Shown in pieces: positions 24,901 through 39,900 of a stretch of 64,000 bases of DNA. The position numbers were made by a program, and so were the translations under genes. Source of the stretch: Trichobilharzia szidati (Eukaryota > Platyhelminthes > Trematoda > Strigeidida > Schistosomatidae); the NCBI GenBank assembly GCA_944472155.2, contig OX235271.1:103615256-103679255 (forward strand), read 5' to 3'. Position 1 is the first letter of the stretch. The number at the start of each line of letters is the position of its first letter. Below the pieces are notes generated by a model. That model searched no databases. It saw only the letters and a list, made by a program, of their open reading frames with translations, and was not told where the DNA came from.

Positions 24901-27900
24901 ATTTACCTGACTGAAAGATTTTATGTCAGATAATGTGGTAATCACTTTTCTCTGGATATCTCATCACTTCAAAATTTGTTTTTTCTAGGGTTTTGTGCTA
25001 TCTCATCAACCATTAATATTAATATTAGGTGATGGCTTCCTGGCTCGTTAGTTGCCAGAGTTCATCTGTTTTCACAAACTCTTAAATGAACAAAATGCGT
25101 ACGCTCTTCGATCACTAAAAATTTCACATTTTCAAAGGGCCGACTACATTATGTCTGTTGTAACAGTGTACAGGTGAATGTTTTGTTGGAGGATTTCAAC
25201 TACCCAATACCTACAGAAGTAGATGTCACTTACATACTGATTAACCCAAGTATCTAACACTGAAGTAAAATGAAGTACTGCACTGTCATGTTGGTGAGCA
25301 TATCTGACTAATAGTCTTCGTCTAATCCACATGAGGGTGAATATCTTAAAACTTTACAATACAGTAACCACTTTTTCTGTATTACTAGTCATCGGTATAA
25401 GCATAAGCAATAAGCTAAGTGTATAACAAAGTTCTTAGAAAGCTAAGATGGTGACATTCTTATAACCCACAGTAATACACACCTGATGGTTTTCTTTTGG
25501 AAAAAAAATGACATAAGCTATGATTATATTTTTTTATTGCAACCATTGAGGATGACTAACTGATTTATTTAACACTTTGTGAGTGCTTTGAAGTAGTTGT
25601 TTTCGGTGACTTATCTTCATATTAAAACAACTAGTTATCATGTAAGGAATAAGCCATATCGCTTATTTGTCAAAGTTCTATTTGAATAAAAACATTTTTT
25701 TTGATTTCTTCCAAAGAGGTAAAACTTTTTAACAGAAGCGCATTTCACCAACCATATAACTTTCTAAAATGACAGCGTTATTTTTATTTATCATGTAATG
25801 CAGACTCTTCTCTACTCCAACTTCAGGCTTACGAAATCCAAGATGTGAATATAGGTGGGCAAGTCAGTGATGAACACTTACAGCAGTGTACAATCAACTG
25901 GCGTTCATGGTTGCATTGCTTTTTTGTTTAGCTTTGATCTGCTGGATACACTGATGGTTTTGGGTATGAATATGAAGGTTGGTGTAATCCCTTACTTTGT
26001 TACGGTATTTCTGAATACTTTGGTGTCACAAAAGTTATATTTTTGCCAGAAAACTTGAAAAATTCTCTAAATTATTTACTGAACATCGTCAACACATGCT
26101 ATTCAAATTTAGGAAATGTGTTTTTCTATTTACACTTCATGGATTTTAGTCCAATACTCAACGACTTTACGGGTACACAGTATATAGAACTTCCAATCCG
26201 TATGGAGAAGTCATCAAATGTTTCTATCATTGTTGGTGTTAGATGGTTGAAAGCAATCAGCAGGAAGCTTTAGACCTAGATTTCGTGCTAGTTGGCACTC
26301 ACCAGTCAACAAGGCGTATTTGTCACCTTGCAGGAACTCATGTTCCTTCTGAGATTAAAACCCATGTCACCCAGTGCTGCAGTCAGAAAAGTTACCACTG
26401 TACTTTCATACATTTATTCTCCTTAATGAATTTGTATTAAGCAAGAACAACAGTTTTCGCAGAATAAAATGGTACCATCATTTATTTAGTTGGCTTCTCA
26501 TCAGCTGCTTACAGGCCAAAGTTATTATTAATTATATCTACAGGAACAATTTTAACATACTTTCACAGAGTTCATTTTTAAACAAAATTCAATCGATCAA
26601 TATATGCATACAGTAATTATATATATATATGTATAGTATTAAACACTATTCCGAAAAATAATGATCATACACAGTGGAAACTTTCGCCATTACGTAATCA
26701 GATGAAAGAGGGGTGACTGACAAGTGCTTCTTTCTGAACGCATAAATCAGGTTTCAGGTGCTTGTTGGTGGAGATCGCTTCGGCAAACTTGAGAAGAATT
26801 GAACTCTTTTGCCTATTGATAATTTTGAACGATCTTGCGACGTTCACCTAATGACCGGTGTCAAGGAGATGCCTGGCGATGGCACTGTTTAAAGAATTTG
26901 TTCCCTTTAGACCTAAGCTTTATGGTGCATGCTCGGAAAATCGTAGATATGCCCTTCTTTCTGTTCTTCCAACGTAATTGCTGTCGCAGATACATGTAAA
27001 TTTGTATATACAGTTGGAGTGAACATGAGAAGGATATCTATCGATTTTTGATTGAAACAAAGAGCAAGTTGTTAAATAGAGGGGAACGAGCTTAGCTGCA
27101 GGATTGGCTCTAGCTAGTGTCGTACTTAGTCTTCTGTTGACTATTGCTGCAATGTTCTCACCTTTATAATCAAGTTGAATGTAGACTGGCTTTTCCTCTA
27201 CTGTTATTTGTTTGACATTTGAGACTTCAAATCTTCCATAGTTGTTAATGAATCTTTGAGGGTAATCATTGGTTTTCAACATTTTCTCGAGAAATAAATA
27301 TTCTTCCTCTAATTTCTATTTAAAGCATAATCTCCTAACTCTGTAGTATAGAGTCTTGACTAGTCCACGTTTAAGGCTATTTGGACAAAAACTATTAAAA
27401 TATAAGTGTTGTCCTTTCTATGTAGGCTTTCGGTAAACTGACTTCTGAAGACTACCATTTGATTACGTAATGTCGAAAGTTTCCATTGTGTATGATCATT
27501 ATTTTTCGGAATAGTGTTTAATACTATACATATATATATATAATTACTGTATGCATATACTGATCGATTGAATTTTGTTTAAAAATGAACTCTGTGAAAG
27601 TATGTTAAAAATGTTCCTGTAGATATACTTAATAATAACTTTTACCTGTAAGCAGATGATGAGAAGCCAACTAAATAAATGATGGTACTATTTGATTCTG
27701 CAAAACTGTTGTTCTTGCTTTACCACTCAACTATTTGAGCTTGTGACTGACCCTTTCTTGTGAGACTTTACTGAATATTTTTGATTTGCCACCAACCCAA
27801 AATGGTGGCCGCATTGCAAACTTGACTGATAGAATTCAGTCTGCACCAAAGATAGGAATAGACACATTACACTAGTCACTCACTAGTGTCCAATCAAAAA

Positions 27901-30900
27901 TCTTTATGATTTTTCTTTTCATTTTTATTATTTACACAAGTCATCAGGAATTTTTAAAACATGTCCAGGAAGCTTTCACTGTACTGCTGTTTATTAAGCT
28001 CTGGATACGGTAGAAATAAAAATAACTGAGGATGCCCAAGCGTTTATTATTACATTTTAAATAATTAATAAATCATATTTTTGTTTTATCCCTTTGCGCT
28101 CCAAATGGAACATAGAGCTTGAAACTTGGACTTTGAAGTTTTTTTTTACAGTCTTACCAGCCTTACTTCCAGCTAAGTGTGGTCTGGGAGTAAGTCGGGT
28201 GGGGATCGAACCCTGAGGCGACTGAGTAGTTGCCAAGTATTCTACCACTGAACCAGCGATACATGAAAACTCATACGGTATTCATATTTGAAGAAATAGA
28301 TAAGCAGATTCACATAAACTCTTGCACCTAGATGTTCAAAAAGATTCTCCTTCTTGTGAAATAAACTTTTCCATGAAAATCTTTCCTAGTTCCTCCTTAA
28401 AACTCAAGAAGACTACGATTTAGCCAAAAAGTATGTTCAGTTTGTTAAAACGAGGATTGATATTTATGAATTGAACATTTTCTGCTCAACAGGTTTACAC
28501 ATATATGTTTATGTGCTTAATAGTAGATAATCAGACTGATTATCCTAACAAAACTGAATTTTGATGTTGAGATGAATATTTTACATAATATAGCAACAAA
28601 TCCTACCCAGAATCTAAAAAAACCAATTACTATGCTAAAGGAATATTTTGATTACAATAAATTACGAAGTAAAAAAAAAGAGTATTATCGGAAATTAATT
28701 CTCTTCTTGAGAATTGTTAGTGTTAGTTAGTTAGTCAGTTAGTTGGTCAGAGAAACAGACCGACTAGGATAATTTTGTTGCAATAAACCCACTTTCATTT
28801 ATTCATACATAGATAAATGGATAAGGATAAATTGTCTTCTCAATAACTCTTTTTGTTTTCCCCACATAATTGTATACTGTGTGAAGAAAAACAATTCACG
28901 ACAATGAATTCAGGCTATTCAGCCTATGCGACAAGAAGAACCAAAATAATCATCAATAGAAAAGATATTTAAGCAAAAGAGAATACGATAGGCAAAAACG
29001 TTTTCCCTTTTTTTCCTGTTTGCGGACTGTGATCAGACTAATAGTGATATATATATATATATATATATAAGTAAAAGCTATTTCACTTATGTTTACGATA
29101 AACAAATAAATCAAAGAAAAATATAATTTATTTGTTTGTTTATTATATTTGTGTGAGTAATTTTCGGATATCTTTTGTATTGTCTGAATGCCTATTGATT
29201 GAAAAAATAATTAGATAAGGCCGTGTGCAGTATTATGTGTTATAGGTAATTTGTACCAGGCTAATTAGTCACCTTATTCAGGATATGTTGAAGTCCCGTG
29301 TGTGTTGGTGCATTTCGGTGTGACGATTTTGTAGAATAGTGAAAGGACCATCTTTTTTTCATCATTTTCTTTCCAATTTAGAACACAAACCTTTTCTTTA
29401 TCTTAATTTTGCAGCTTATAATTAGACATCGCATGCTACATGAATGCGTCAGTGGCTCACTGGCAGAATGCTTACCACCAACACGGGAGGTCTGGGTTCC
29501 ATTACCAGCCCACATACACCTACATCTTTCCTAATTTTGTCGCCCATAGTAGGCCTAGAAAAGAGAGAAGGTTGGACGTCACCTTGTAAAAGCAACACCC
29601 CCGTACTAAGACTTAAAAAACTGGAGCCCTGTGATTCAGTCAGTACACAAGGAATGAGAAAACTGCTGTATTAAATCATCCTCAAATAAAATTATTTCTA
29701 GAGAAGCTGAGTGTGTTTACCAATTCAAAACACAGTATGAAACTGGTTACCATAACTATGAATCAAATATCGATCAGAAGAAGCATAAATGACTTAGGGC
29801 GAAATACAACAAGCACATCAGTATCTAAATGAGAGTTAGTCTAACTGAAACACTGATTTCATTAAGAAATGAGACACTACACCATGTGAGCTTTTTCACA
29901 TCAAATGTTATAAGATAGAAATCATGTGAAATGAACTATTGATATACTAAATACAATGCCAGAAAATGACAAAATGAAGTGAAATAAAATGAAGGGATAG
30001 ATTGAGGAAGATGTAAGTTCTTGTGATGCATGTTTTTATCATGACTAGTTAGCTCCAAAATACCAAAACGGACAGTACAAATCACTTTTGTACAGGAAGT
30101 TGCAGCTTGACACTTTGTACTAACAAAAATTAACAAAACAAATTCATTCATACACTTCTTGAAGGATTTTTCCTAATCTTGTAAATTTTAAAATAAGTAA
30201 TGCAGGTAACACTTATGAAAGTATTTTAAGTTTGAAAACTCAAAATTACTAAAGTCTTTTAAAGGTCTTTTAGAGTCATGTTTCTTTTATGGCGAGAATT
30301 CGGATATAATCATTGCACTTTCTGTGACTTTTTAACGTAGACATAGTGTTTCTGGTGACAATATAAATCAAGTGAGTGGTTTTCGATGAATTCCCATTTG
30401 AAAGGATCCATGTTTTTAAAAGAAAATGAGTTCATATCCACATGACTCAGTGTACTTAAAAAATTAACGATTTATATATGAGTAAAGCTTTTCGCTTATG
30501 AGGTAACTTCTCAAGCTGACATGCGATATTGAATTAAGAAATGGGTCAAACTACATTGTAGAATTTTTAGCAAAGTAAACATCTATCAGACTACTTAGAC
30601 TTAAGATTGGAAATGAAAGTCATCGAGTCTTCACTCATTGTCAATCATTTTATCAATTTATACTGTTATTGTTTCAACATTATCGTTTCATTGCTATAAT
30701 TACCATTTCTTTTCCCTATTTCACCCCATTTTTCTTTGGTTTACTGGAGGTTCTTAATTTTTATTTGTGTGACCAGGAATATTTCCTTCCATCTTTTAGT
30801 TTATTTAGTACTTTCCTACCTTTTGTAAGTATCTCCACATTTACTGATCCTAATTTTACTTGTCAATAAAATCGATGAACTCATTCGTAGTCTTTCTTAC

Positions 30901-33900
30901 TTTATAAAAGTGGGTAATCTTTCTGTTATTTTGTATTATTATTATAATTGTTTCCTTTAATTCCTAGAGGAACATATGGCTTCAGCCCCACGTCTCCACT
31001 GCATTCGGTTCTCTCCTAGAATATTCAACTGACTCCAAGTCTGTCCACACGTTTTCATCTCCTCTTCACATGACCTCCTCCAAGTCACCCTTGCACTGAA
31101 GACCAACTCGCAGCTTCACTTTCGGGTTCCACTCGAACAATGGCTTGTCTAGTGATGTCACTTGATGGTTTCCTCAGAGTATGGCCAGCCAATCCATCTC
31201 CGTTTCTTCCTGCGTATTTGTTTCACAATCGGTTCCTGGTTGGTTCGCTCACTACCAGAGATCCCTGTTGCTGATCTTTTCTGGCCATCTGATCTTGAGA
31301 GGATTATTGAGCGAAGACAACTGTTAATGAAGGTCTGTGGTTTGTTTGAGGTGCTCTTTATGACGCGCAGTGCAAGCCTCTGATCCGTATAGTGGCACTG
31401 ACTGACTTCACACTGGAGTTGGAAATCCAGATCTTATTTTTGATTGTGAGTGCTGTTCACCTCCACACAGACCTGAGAGTAGTGAAAGCTTGTCTTGCTT
31501 TTCCGATTCTTGCTTTGATATCCTCGTCAGTTCCACCGACCTGTAGTTGAAACGATGCTTCCCAGATAGCTGGTAAAAGAGGTTGTTTCTTTCAGGTTCC
31601 TCTCATTTATGCTGATTGTTGTCTGTTGTTGTTGCTGTTGGTGGTGTTGCCCAGGAATCTTCATCACCTCTGTTTTCTCTATATTCACCTGAAGTCCTAT
31701 CTTTGATGCTCCTTCTGCCAACTTGTTGCTGCTTTTCACTTGCATGTCTTCCAGTTTGTGGGAAATCAGACATATATCATCGGCGAAGTCCAGATCCTCC
31801 AAGTGTTTTGTGTGAGTCCATTTTATGCCTGTTTCCTCATTGCCCGCTGTAGTATGCCCCTGTCATAGTAATGTTCAAACATTTCAGAGTCGATTATTAA
31901 AAATATAGTCATCATCTTCTTTCGAAAAATCTGTTATTAAAAATGCCTCAGCTTAAAAATCACCCATAAATTCAAATCTCATCTTGTGGATACAGAATAT
32001 AAGATTGATGTCAGCGAGGCTTTCAAAGTCATTTGCCGCATACCAACTAATCTTAACTTCACCTTAAGAGTTCGTCTACTAAATATTGCTGAGGCAGTTG
32101 GAACCCACATAAAGAAACCTAACTTATGTATCCAAAAGAAGCTGGTTCAGACACTGTCCTTACCTTGGCCATCAAGGTTTTAATGATCCCTAATTTGTCG
32201 TAAACATTTCCCTAATTTTAGTTGATATTCTATTTGCTATTATATTTTTATTATCATTAGAATTTATGCATCTTTAGTGAACTGTAATTCCATTGATCTT
32301 ACTTAACAAATCGATATTATTTGAAAAAAAACCAATATTGTTATTGACGACTATTCTAGAATATTCTATGTACATAAACATATATATATATATATTGTGG
32401 AGCCAGAAGAGGAAATTATCGAAAAGGATATTCTTTTCTCAATTATTTTGTTTTTTCTAAATGTCAGAATGAATATATTCGCTATATTGAAATTCAAATC
32501 AGTTTGTATTATCTAGCTCCGATTGTTGCTCTTATTTACTCTAAACTACTGTTATTTTTAATACAGTTATTAGTTTACCTGTGTCACTTCTACTACACAT
32601 TAAAAGTAGCTTTATTCCCACCTTGTTGAACAGACTCCTTTACAACTAACATACACTTCTAAATCTTGGTAGATAAAAGAATTCGATCTCCATTTGATTG
32701 TTTGTCAAGGTGACAACGAGGTCTGATTTACGCTCATTCGTTTTGTCAAAAGAAATATTTATGTCATCAGTCTGTTTTATTGATTCATTTTGATAACTTC
32801 ATTTCATTGTCATCTTTTGCTCCATCTGCTTCCGCATTTTCTTTCGTCCAAGCAGACCGAAATTCTTACCTTTAGTACCAGTCAGCTCACCTTTGCCATT
32901 CATGAAGACAGCCTAATTTTCACAAGCCTGTGAAAATAAAGCTCACTCTAGAGGCTTCTAGCCTGTTGATTCTGTATAGCATTAGACAAAGTAAATCCAA
33001 GAAAGTGTTATTCGTCTTAAGGCGAAATATTAAGCCAGACAGTACAATGTCCTGTTCAGTCATTGTTTGAAATAGCATACACAGTACGTTTATTACTAGG
33101 ACAGTATGTCTGTTTAATCATTTTAACAAGAAGAAATTGAATGTGTATCCTGCTAACGGTTTTTAATATCATAAATGTTTAATTTAGGCAAGTGATAAAG
33201 TCACGTGAAGTTTATTTACCCGCCTTTTTTCATAATGGTGTAATTCTATGATTTATTCAAATGAAATTTATTCCATTAGTGATAATTGTTAGCAGAAAAT
33301 CACAATGAATGTGGGAAGTATTTATAAGCGTTTTAGTTAATCTGTTTAGATTTAAAGTAGGAAAATTGGGTTAAAATGGCTGATGCAATCATTTGCTAAC
33401 ATCAGAGTTTATGGAAACGAGAATTATAAAAGGAACTGTGTGTTAAAGATGACAGTGATTCAGTGCATAGATGAAATCAGGAATAATTAGGGTGGACTAG
33501 TCTATAAATTCATCATCTTTTCATCATATTTCATACCACAATGTTGAATTCTCTACACACTGCATAGAATTGAGCAGTGTATATAGTGGTTAGTTGCAAA
33601 AGCTGTCCAATATAATCAGTAGCTCAGTACTCATAAATCTATTGGATACAATGCACCCACCTGATAATAGTTTAGCTTTTCTACTCTACAGAGTGTAACT
33701 TCATGACCTATTAAGTTGTAATAGAAATTTCACAACCAACTTTTTGAGCATCAAATAAGTGTGTCCATTCTTTTTACCATTAAAGATTTCTATTCTGAAC
33801 AAATAAAGAATAATTTCCATCTCCACTGGTATCAGATGGTAACCAGTACTTTTCGCTGTCTGTTTGCTCTGGGATAATTTTCTCTGCTTACCCAAATCAG

Positions 33901-36900
33901 ATATTCCTGCATTATCTCTCCACTCATCCAAAATGATTAACTACACCTTAATGTCTTCTTCATTTTCATTATCTTTATAATTACTGAACCTTTGGAAAAC
34001 CTGGGAGTACTGGACAGTTGTTTTGTCAAAGTTTGAGACTCTCAAGCAGTACGCACCCAGCGGGGTTCAAACTCAGGATCTTCCAGAAGCGAGGCGAGTT
34101 CGTAGACCACTAAGCCACCGGGACCTCATCCAATGGTCCATAAATTCCAACTTCTGCCAATTGGTGACATATATTTAGTGCAACCGCCAGTAACTGTCCT
34201 CCTCTGATGTCAGCTCGTGATGAATCCTCAGACCAATCAAATCTTCGCAAACTAACACTTGATCTTTATAGGTGCTTGTTTATTCACAAATTAGAATTTA
34301 CATCCTCTAAGGTGTAACGATATTCAGATTCCCTATGAAGGAATTTTTATTTGTGATTTTGAAGGCTGATGAAAGATTGCTGGCAGGATCCAGATGTTTT
34401 AACTGTATACTACCTGTACTCTATGATATCAGTAGTTTACAGAAATTAATAAAATGAGGAAAATCTCACTTAAGTGGAACTGGCTAATTCGCTCTCACTT
34501 AAATCGTATGTTTTGATTTTGGTACTTAATATTTTGAGAATTAAAAGTTTAAGCACTTCCATCTTCTTTTAATGGATACCTTATCAAGACGTTTATCTGA
34601 ATCTGAAAAAATGATCTAGGAAGATTCAGGCTAAAGTTATCACTATTTAGTGTTAGTATTTCTAGATAATATGGGTCAATTCAGTTTTTCAGGTGCTTTA
34701 AATGTACGAAACTAATAAGTCTCAACAAGTATTAACTGAAGCCTAAGAATTCACATACATAAACATCGTAATACCGAGTTATGTCACAGTGACCTTGGTG
34801 AGACTTTAACTGAAAGAAACAACGTGATACCACTGGTTACTATCCAGTGACGCTGAATACATAGGAATCCAATGATATACAACCTTTTTCAAGGGTTTGG
34901 TTTGTAAGGATTAGATTTATTTATACGAGTTTGACCACGGATTGATATCAGTTAGAGAACCATTGAAAACCAGGGAGTACTGGACAGCTGTCTAATCCTA
35001 GTTTGGGAATCATCGGCAGTACGCACCCACTGGATTTCGAACCCAGGACCTTCCGGTTACAAGGCAAGCTCAGGTTCCGGTGGCTGAATGGCATATGACC
35101 TTGCCTTGTAACCGGTAGGTCTCTAACTGATATCAATCCGTGGTCAAACTCGTAGATACAACCTCTGAAAGCTCATATACTAACCATTTATGACTTGATA
35201 AGATACCAGACTTTCGACTACTTGAAGTATTAGGACTTAACAACGTGGAAGTTATCAGTAAGTAAAACCTATTTCTTGCAGATGTAAACTGTTCGTCATC
35301 AGAGATAAATGCCCTTAGAGAAAACTATTCCAAACCTATATAAATTGTGAATGATTCCACTGAGGCCTTTTATTTTTTACAAGTTGATAATCATTATTAG
35401 AATCCCGAAATTTGATTGTTGCTGAATGATTTAACAAGTTATTTTTTTATTATTTTATTCCTTTGCATCCCCAGTGGAGCATATAGCATCAATCTAGATC
35501 TCCAGAGGTTTCAGTAGCATTAGTGTTTTTTACGAGATGAGGTTTCCAACCTCACTCTCAACCCCCTATCTTCAATGGGCTTACCACTGGCTAGCTTAGA
35601 CAAAGCATTGCTCTGGAAGGGGATAGAACCCTCCACCACCTGCTTGGCTGGCCTGTGTCCTACCACTGAACAGTCAACGTAAGATTTCCCAAGTATGTAG
35701 TCGAAATAAGGAATATGCGACAGAACCTGTTGCAGCTTAACTTTGCAGTGATTCGATGGATTACAAAAATACCTAAAAAAGGACTAATAGCTGTAGAAAC
35801 TATTTGTACCTGTTACCTAGACCATTTAGTAACCAGAAATGATACCGAAGTTTATTCTGAAAAAAATTAAATACCAAATATATAATGCCATAAATAATTT
35901 CTTAATGCTTTTATCGCCGGAAAAGTTAAACCACTCACAAAAAATATTACCACTTTACTACATTTACTATCTATCGGAATGTAAATCTTATTTTCAATTC
36001 GAAAATCATTTTCGTGTAGGTGTAGTAGTAGGCTGAAGTGGAATAACTTTTATGACAGCATTTCAACACGAAAGTCAGCTCACTGAAGACAAATGTTGTC
36101 AATAAATAAACGTTCATTCCTACTAAATGTAGGGCGATAAATTTATGCCTAACCAAATCCCTAAAGTTCAAATGAATGCGTAGTCTTTGTCATTATTGCC
36201 TGTCAATATATCAAACAAAGTGACTGTCAGATAAGATAAATCTTTATACACAGAAAAAGTGCTAAAAAGTGTGACTGGTTTGAGGTAAATCAAAACAGCC
36301 TAGATTTAAATAAAAATTCACATTTTTAAAAGCTTTAATTCACATAGGATACTGACAATTTGTAAATACCGCGAAAACAATTTATACGCGCCTACTCTAA
36401 ATCTGATATAACTTTCCTTTTTGACATGAAAATTAAGAACTTGTGGAAACAGAAAATTGTTATATAAATCCTAAAACAAGTTTATTTTTTTTTACATTCA
36501 CATTAAATCACAATCACTGAAGCGGTGGAATTGGTTAAATAGATAGTGTCATAGATAGATAGAGTAGAAATTATTACTAGAATACAGAGTAAAATAATGA
36601 TGAATGGAATATTAAAACGTTTTTATGTTGTTTGCATGACAATTATTTATCTGAATGTGTATACAAAATTGGATGATGAATATGAAATATAAACTGATTT
36701 CTCAATTTAATGATGTTGATAATGGAAAATTTATCATGAAGGAATTATTATTACTATTATTATTACCCTTAATTCAACACATCATGTTGAAAAATGATCA
36801 AACAAAACATGATATACCTCATTGCGTCTTAAGAGTAGTTGAAAGGCATACAGTGATGCTTACTGGACACTCGAGCAGTTGAATCATTAAGATAACGTAA

Positions 36901-39900
36901 AACACTTCTAAAAATTCCTTTTGCACAGTCCCTGCATACGGAGTGTAACATAGGGTTTCATGTTTTGAAGTCTCAGTAGCAGGTGTTTTTTTACGGGGTA
37001 AGGTCATTGGCTTCACGCACAACTTTCTTTCCTTTTTGGGTTTACTACCTTCTAGGTGTGGTTTAGGCGAGTATCGATCAGGAATAGGACCCAGAACGCT
37101 TTCGTTGCTGACGGGCATTCTACCACTGAAATATCGGTAGACTTTAAAACTCTCAATCCAACTAATCAGATACATTTGTCCAAGTTAATTTGTATTTCCT
37201 ATTGCTTGATTTATATTGAACTGAAATGCCCCATATTTAATGGTTAACGTGATGTCATTTGGTTGATATGGGAGGAAAGGGTAACTCTCCACTGAACCCC
37301 TTTTCTTTTGTATGATGTACGTTTTTTAATTATTATTATTTCATGTTTCTCGTCCATTAACCATAATAACACGAAAGCATAGCTACAATCGTCTTTTTGT
37401 ATCTCCAATAATCTTATGTGTATATTCCATAATTATTACTGAGTAATAAGTTTGGAATGTTAGAGTTCTATCTACTGATAGAATACTATCTATCGAGTTT
37501 GTAGTGTGATCATTACGATGAAAAACGCTTGGATAACAATATATTACTGCCAGTCACCTCATAGTGCTCACAGAACTTCCTGAATTGATTCGTATAGTTA
37601 CATTAACGAACATTCTTGTGCTGATATTAAGGGTATTAGTAGGGGTGCTTTTCTTCTCTAAGGTATTGTAGCTACGTTTTTCCTAATGCATTTACCTATT
37701 TGATGAGCAGAGACGTATTAACCAACCTATTCTTCCACTTATTCATGTTAATTCAAGCAAATGTGACTCTATTCCACTAGATTTTATGATTATAACTTCC
37801 TGAATTTAGTCGTAGCTAAATTTTACACCCTGATGACGTGACTGATTTTGATTAAATGACAAGACTAATCTACATGCTGTCATAACGGGTATATGATAAT
37901 GAGTAGACTGCATTATTTTGTTTAATAAGGTCAATAAAATCCTTAAATGTTCATAGCTTATCTTTGAGTAAGTTGGCCACTATGTCTGTCACCCTATTTC
38001 TCTACTTAGCAGAAATCATAGGTTGAAATTTTTATGTTTTATTCTCATATAACATTACTGTGGAGACTTTCATTTTCCTACTAGTCGTGTTCAGCTGAAA
38101 AATCCTTTTTTTCACTGACTTTCTGTGTTTATGAAATCATCTACTGAATAAAATAATGTACTCTGGAAAGTTCAACTCTCATGCTGAACACAAATGTTTG
38201 GTAATATAATGAAGCGTAATGGGATCATAAAAATGAATATGACACTTATGATTATGTTATTCTTATACATAGACATATTTGTTAATTTTAACGAAATAAT
38301 GTTGCCGACCTATACTACTTATTAAAAAGCCTTTACTTTTATTTCTGCAAGCAACAGGTACATAAAACAGTGGGAAATGAAGTGAAGTTCATGAATTTTG
38401 AATGGACTGTCAACAAAATTAACACATTCTGAAATTATCAGTACTCAAGATGAAGAGTATTTAAATGTGAGTTTAATATTTTGTACTGTGAATTGCAATA
38501 TTTTCAATAAATTCTTCACTAACATTGTAATCATTATTTTCTAAGATTATTACAACTGGTTATCATAAATTAGAATCTCCTCTCATCAGGGGATCAGGGA
38601 AAACAATGCAAATGATGCTTAGCATAAGTATCATATCCATATCAAGGGTAGGGATAAGAAAAAAATAGATACTTTGCCTTGTAGATATGCAGTTGTCACT
38701 ATAAATTCCGAAATCAATAACCAAAAAAATAGGAAATTCTACTTACTTGAATCACGTGTTCCAAATGAGATGAGACAACCATCCGATCCATTCACTACAG
38801 ACTGAATGATGTCAGTTAGAGCAAATGCACACAGTTCCGCCTATAAATAATATAAAGGAAAGAGGTGAAAATAATCTTATGAGAAAAGCCATTCACGCTT
38901 GACAATTCACGTTTTTAGTCTACTGATTCGCTTGTCAGTATGAGAATTGAGTTTTCTAAAAAATTGTCTTCTTTAAAAATTATTAGGAAGTGTTTTTGAC
39001 AGAAATTGACAACATTAGAAAAATCATACAGCAATGCGTTAGCAGTAGACATTTGTTACGTTTTAATTTAGAGATATCACACTAACATGTATGTGTAATT
39101 CTCTTGAGGATAGAGTCAAGAAACTTTTGCTTTCTCATGGTAGTAATACAAAAACAAGTATCATGGTAGGCAGACAGGCAGATAGATACAGACAATGATG
39201 TAGAACGCCCAACACGTATACGAATACTGTCATGATATAAAATAACTCAGTGTGACAAAAAAAGTGAGGATTAAAACTGATAACCAACACCCAAATATGT
39301 AGACAGTGAAAGGAGAAAATAGACAGTAAATGCTTGTCTATCATTTTGTGGGGAGATAAAGTCTGGAGACTGTTGCATCTGTGTGAGCGGTGCTCAGACA
39401 TAGGGTCTATTACGACTTTCCGTAGACATCATGTAGATCATACTATATCAACTTATTTTCCTCTAAGTCCTTCAATAAAATATTATGAAAAATGTATGTA
39501 GCTGTCACATTATATCTAGTAAGCAAATTTGGACAACACTTAGTTACCTGGAGGCAAACGACAGGAAGCTCTGAAGCTAGGTCTCCTACTTATTAGCACT
39601 TGTCAGCAAGGTGCATCCGAAACCTTCAATGAAATTGATACCTTCAATAAGATTTGATCAAGCAACACGCACCGCTACAGTCAAAGACTATACCCCTGAG
39701 CTTTCCTTAGCTCACTATTGTTCTCCTTTAGGATTGTGACCTTTACACTGACACTTCACTGGTAAGAACCCAGTATGATGTGTAGATTTCCCAGTAGCAC
39801 TCCTTAAATTTCTTGACCAGGAGTATTACTAAGGCTTCCAGAGGATTGCCTTTAACCATTTCATAGTAATTTAACGTGCACCGTTACAGTAGGTCTCTTA

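Larger units (their letters stand above)
24801..38746 (-). other. Intron 4 (13.9 kb), splits the P-loop codon
   Basis: Contains the PLE (26439), family C fragments beside it, RTE (30930), a second PLE end (31975), family B SINEs (33983, 34926) and family A SINEs (28083, 29444, 35445, 36905). 24801-26227, 29666-30929, 32446-33982, 35686-36904 and 37141-38746 show nothing I recognise. Confidence 0.8.

Noticed and set aside
35990..36170. Overlapping short frames on both strands
   Set aside because: AT-rich sequence without codon bias, domain or neighbouring splice signals in phase.
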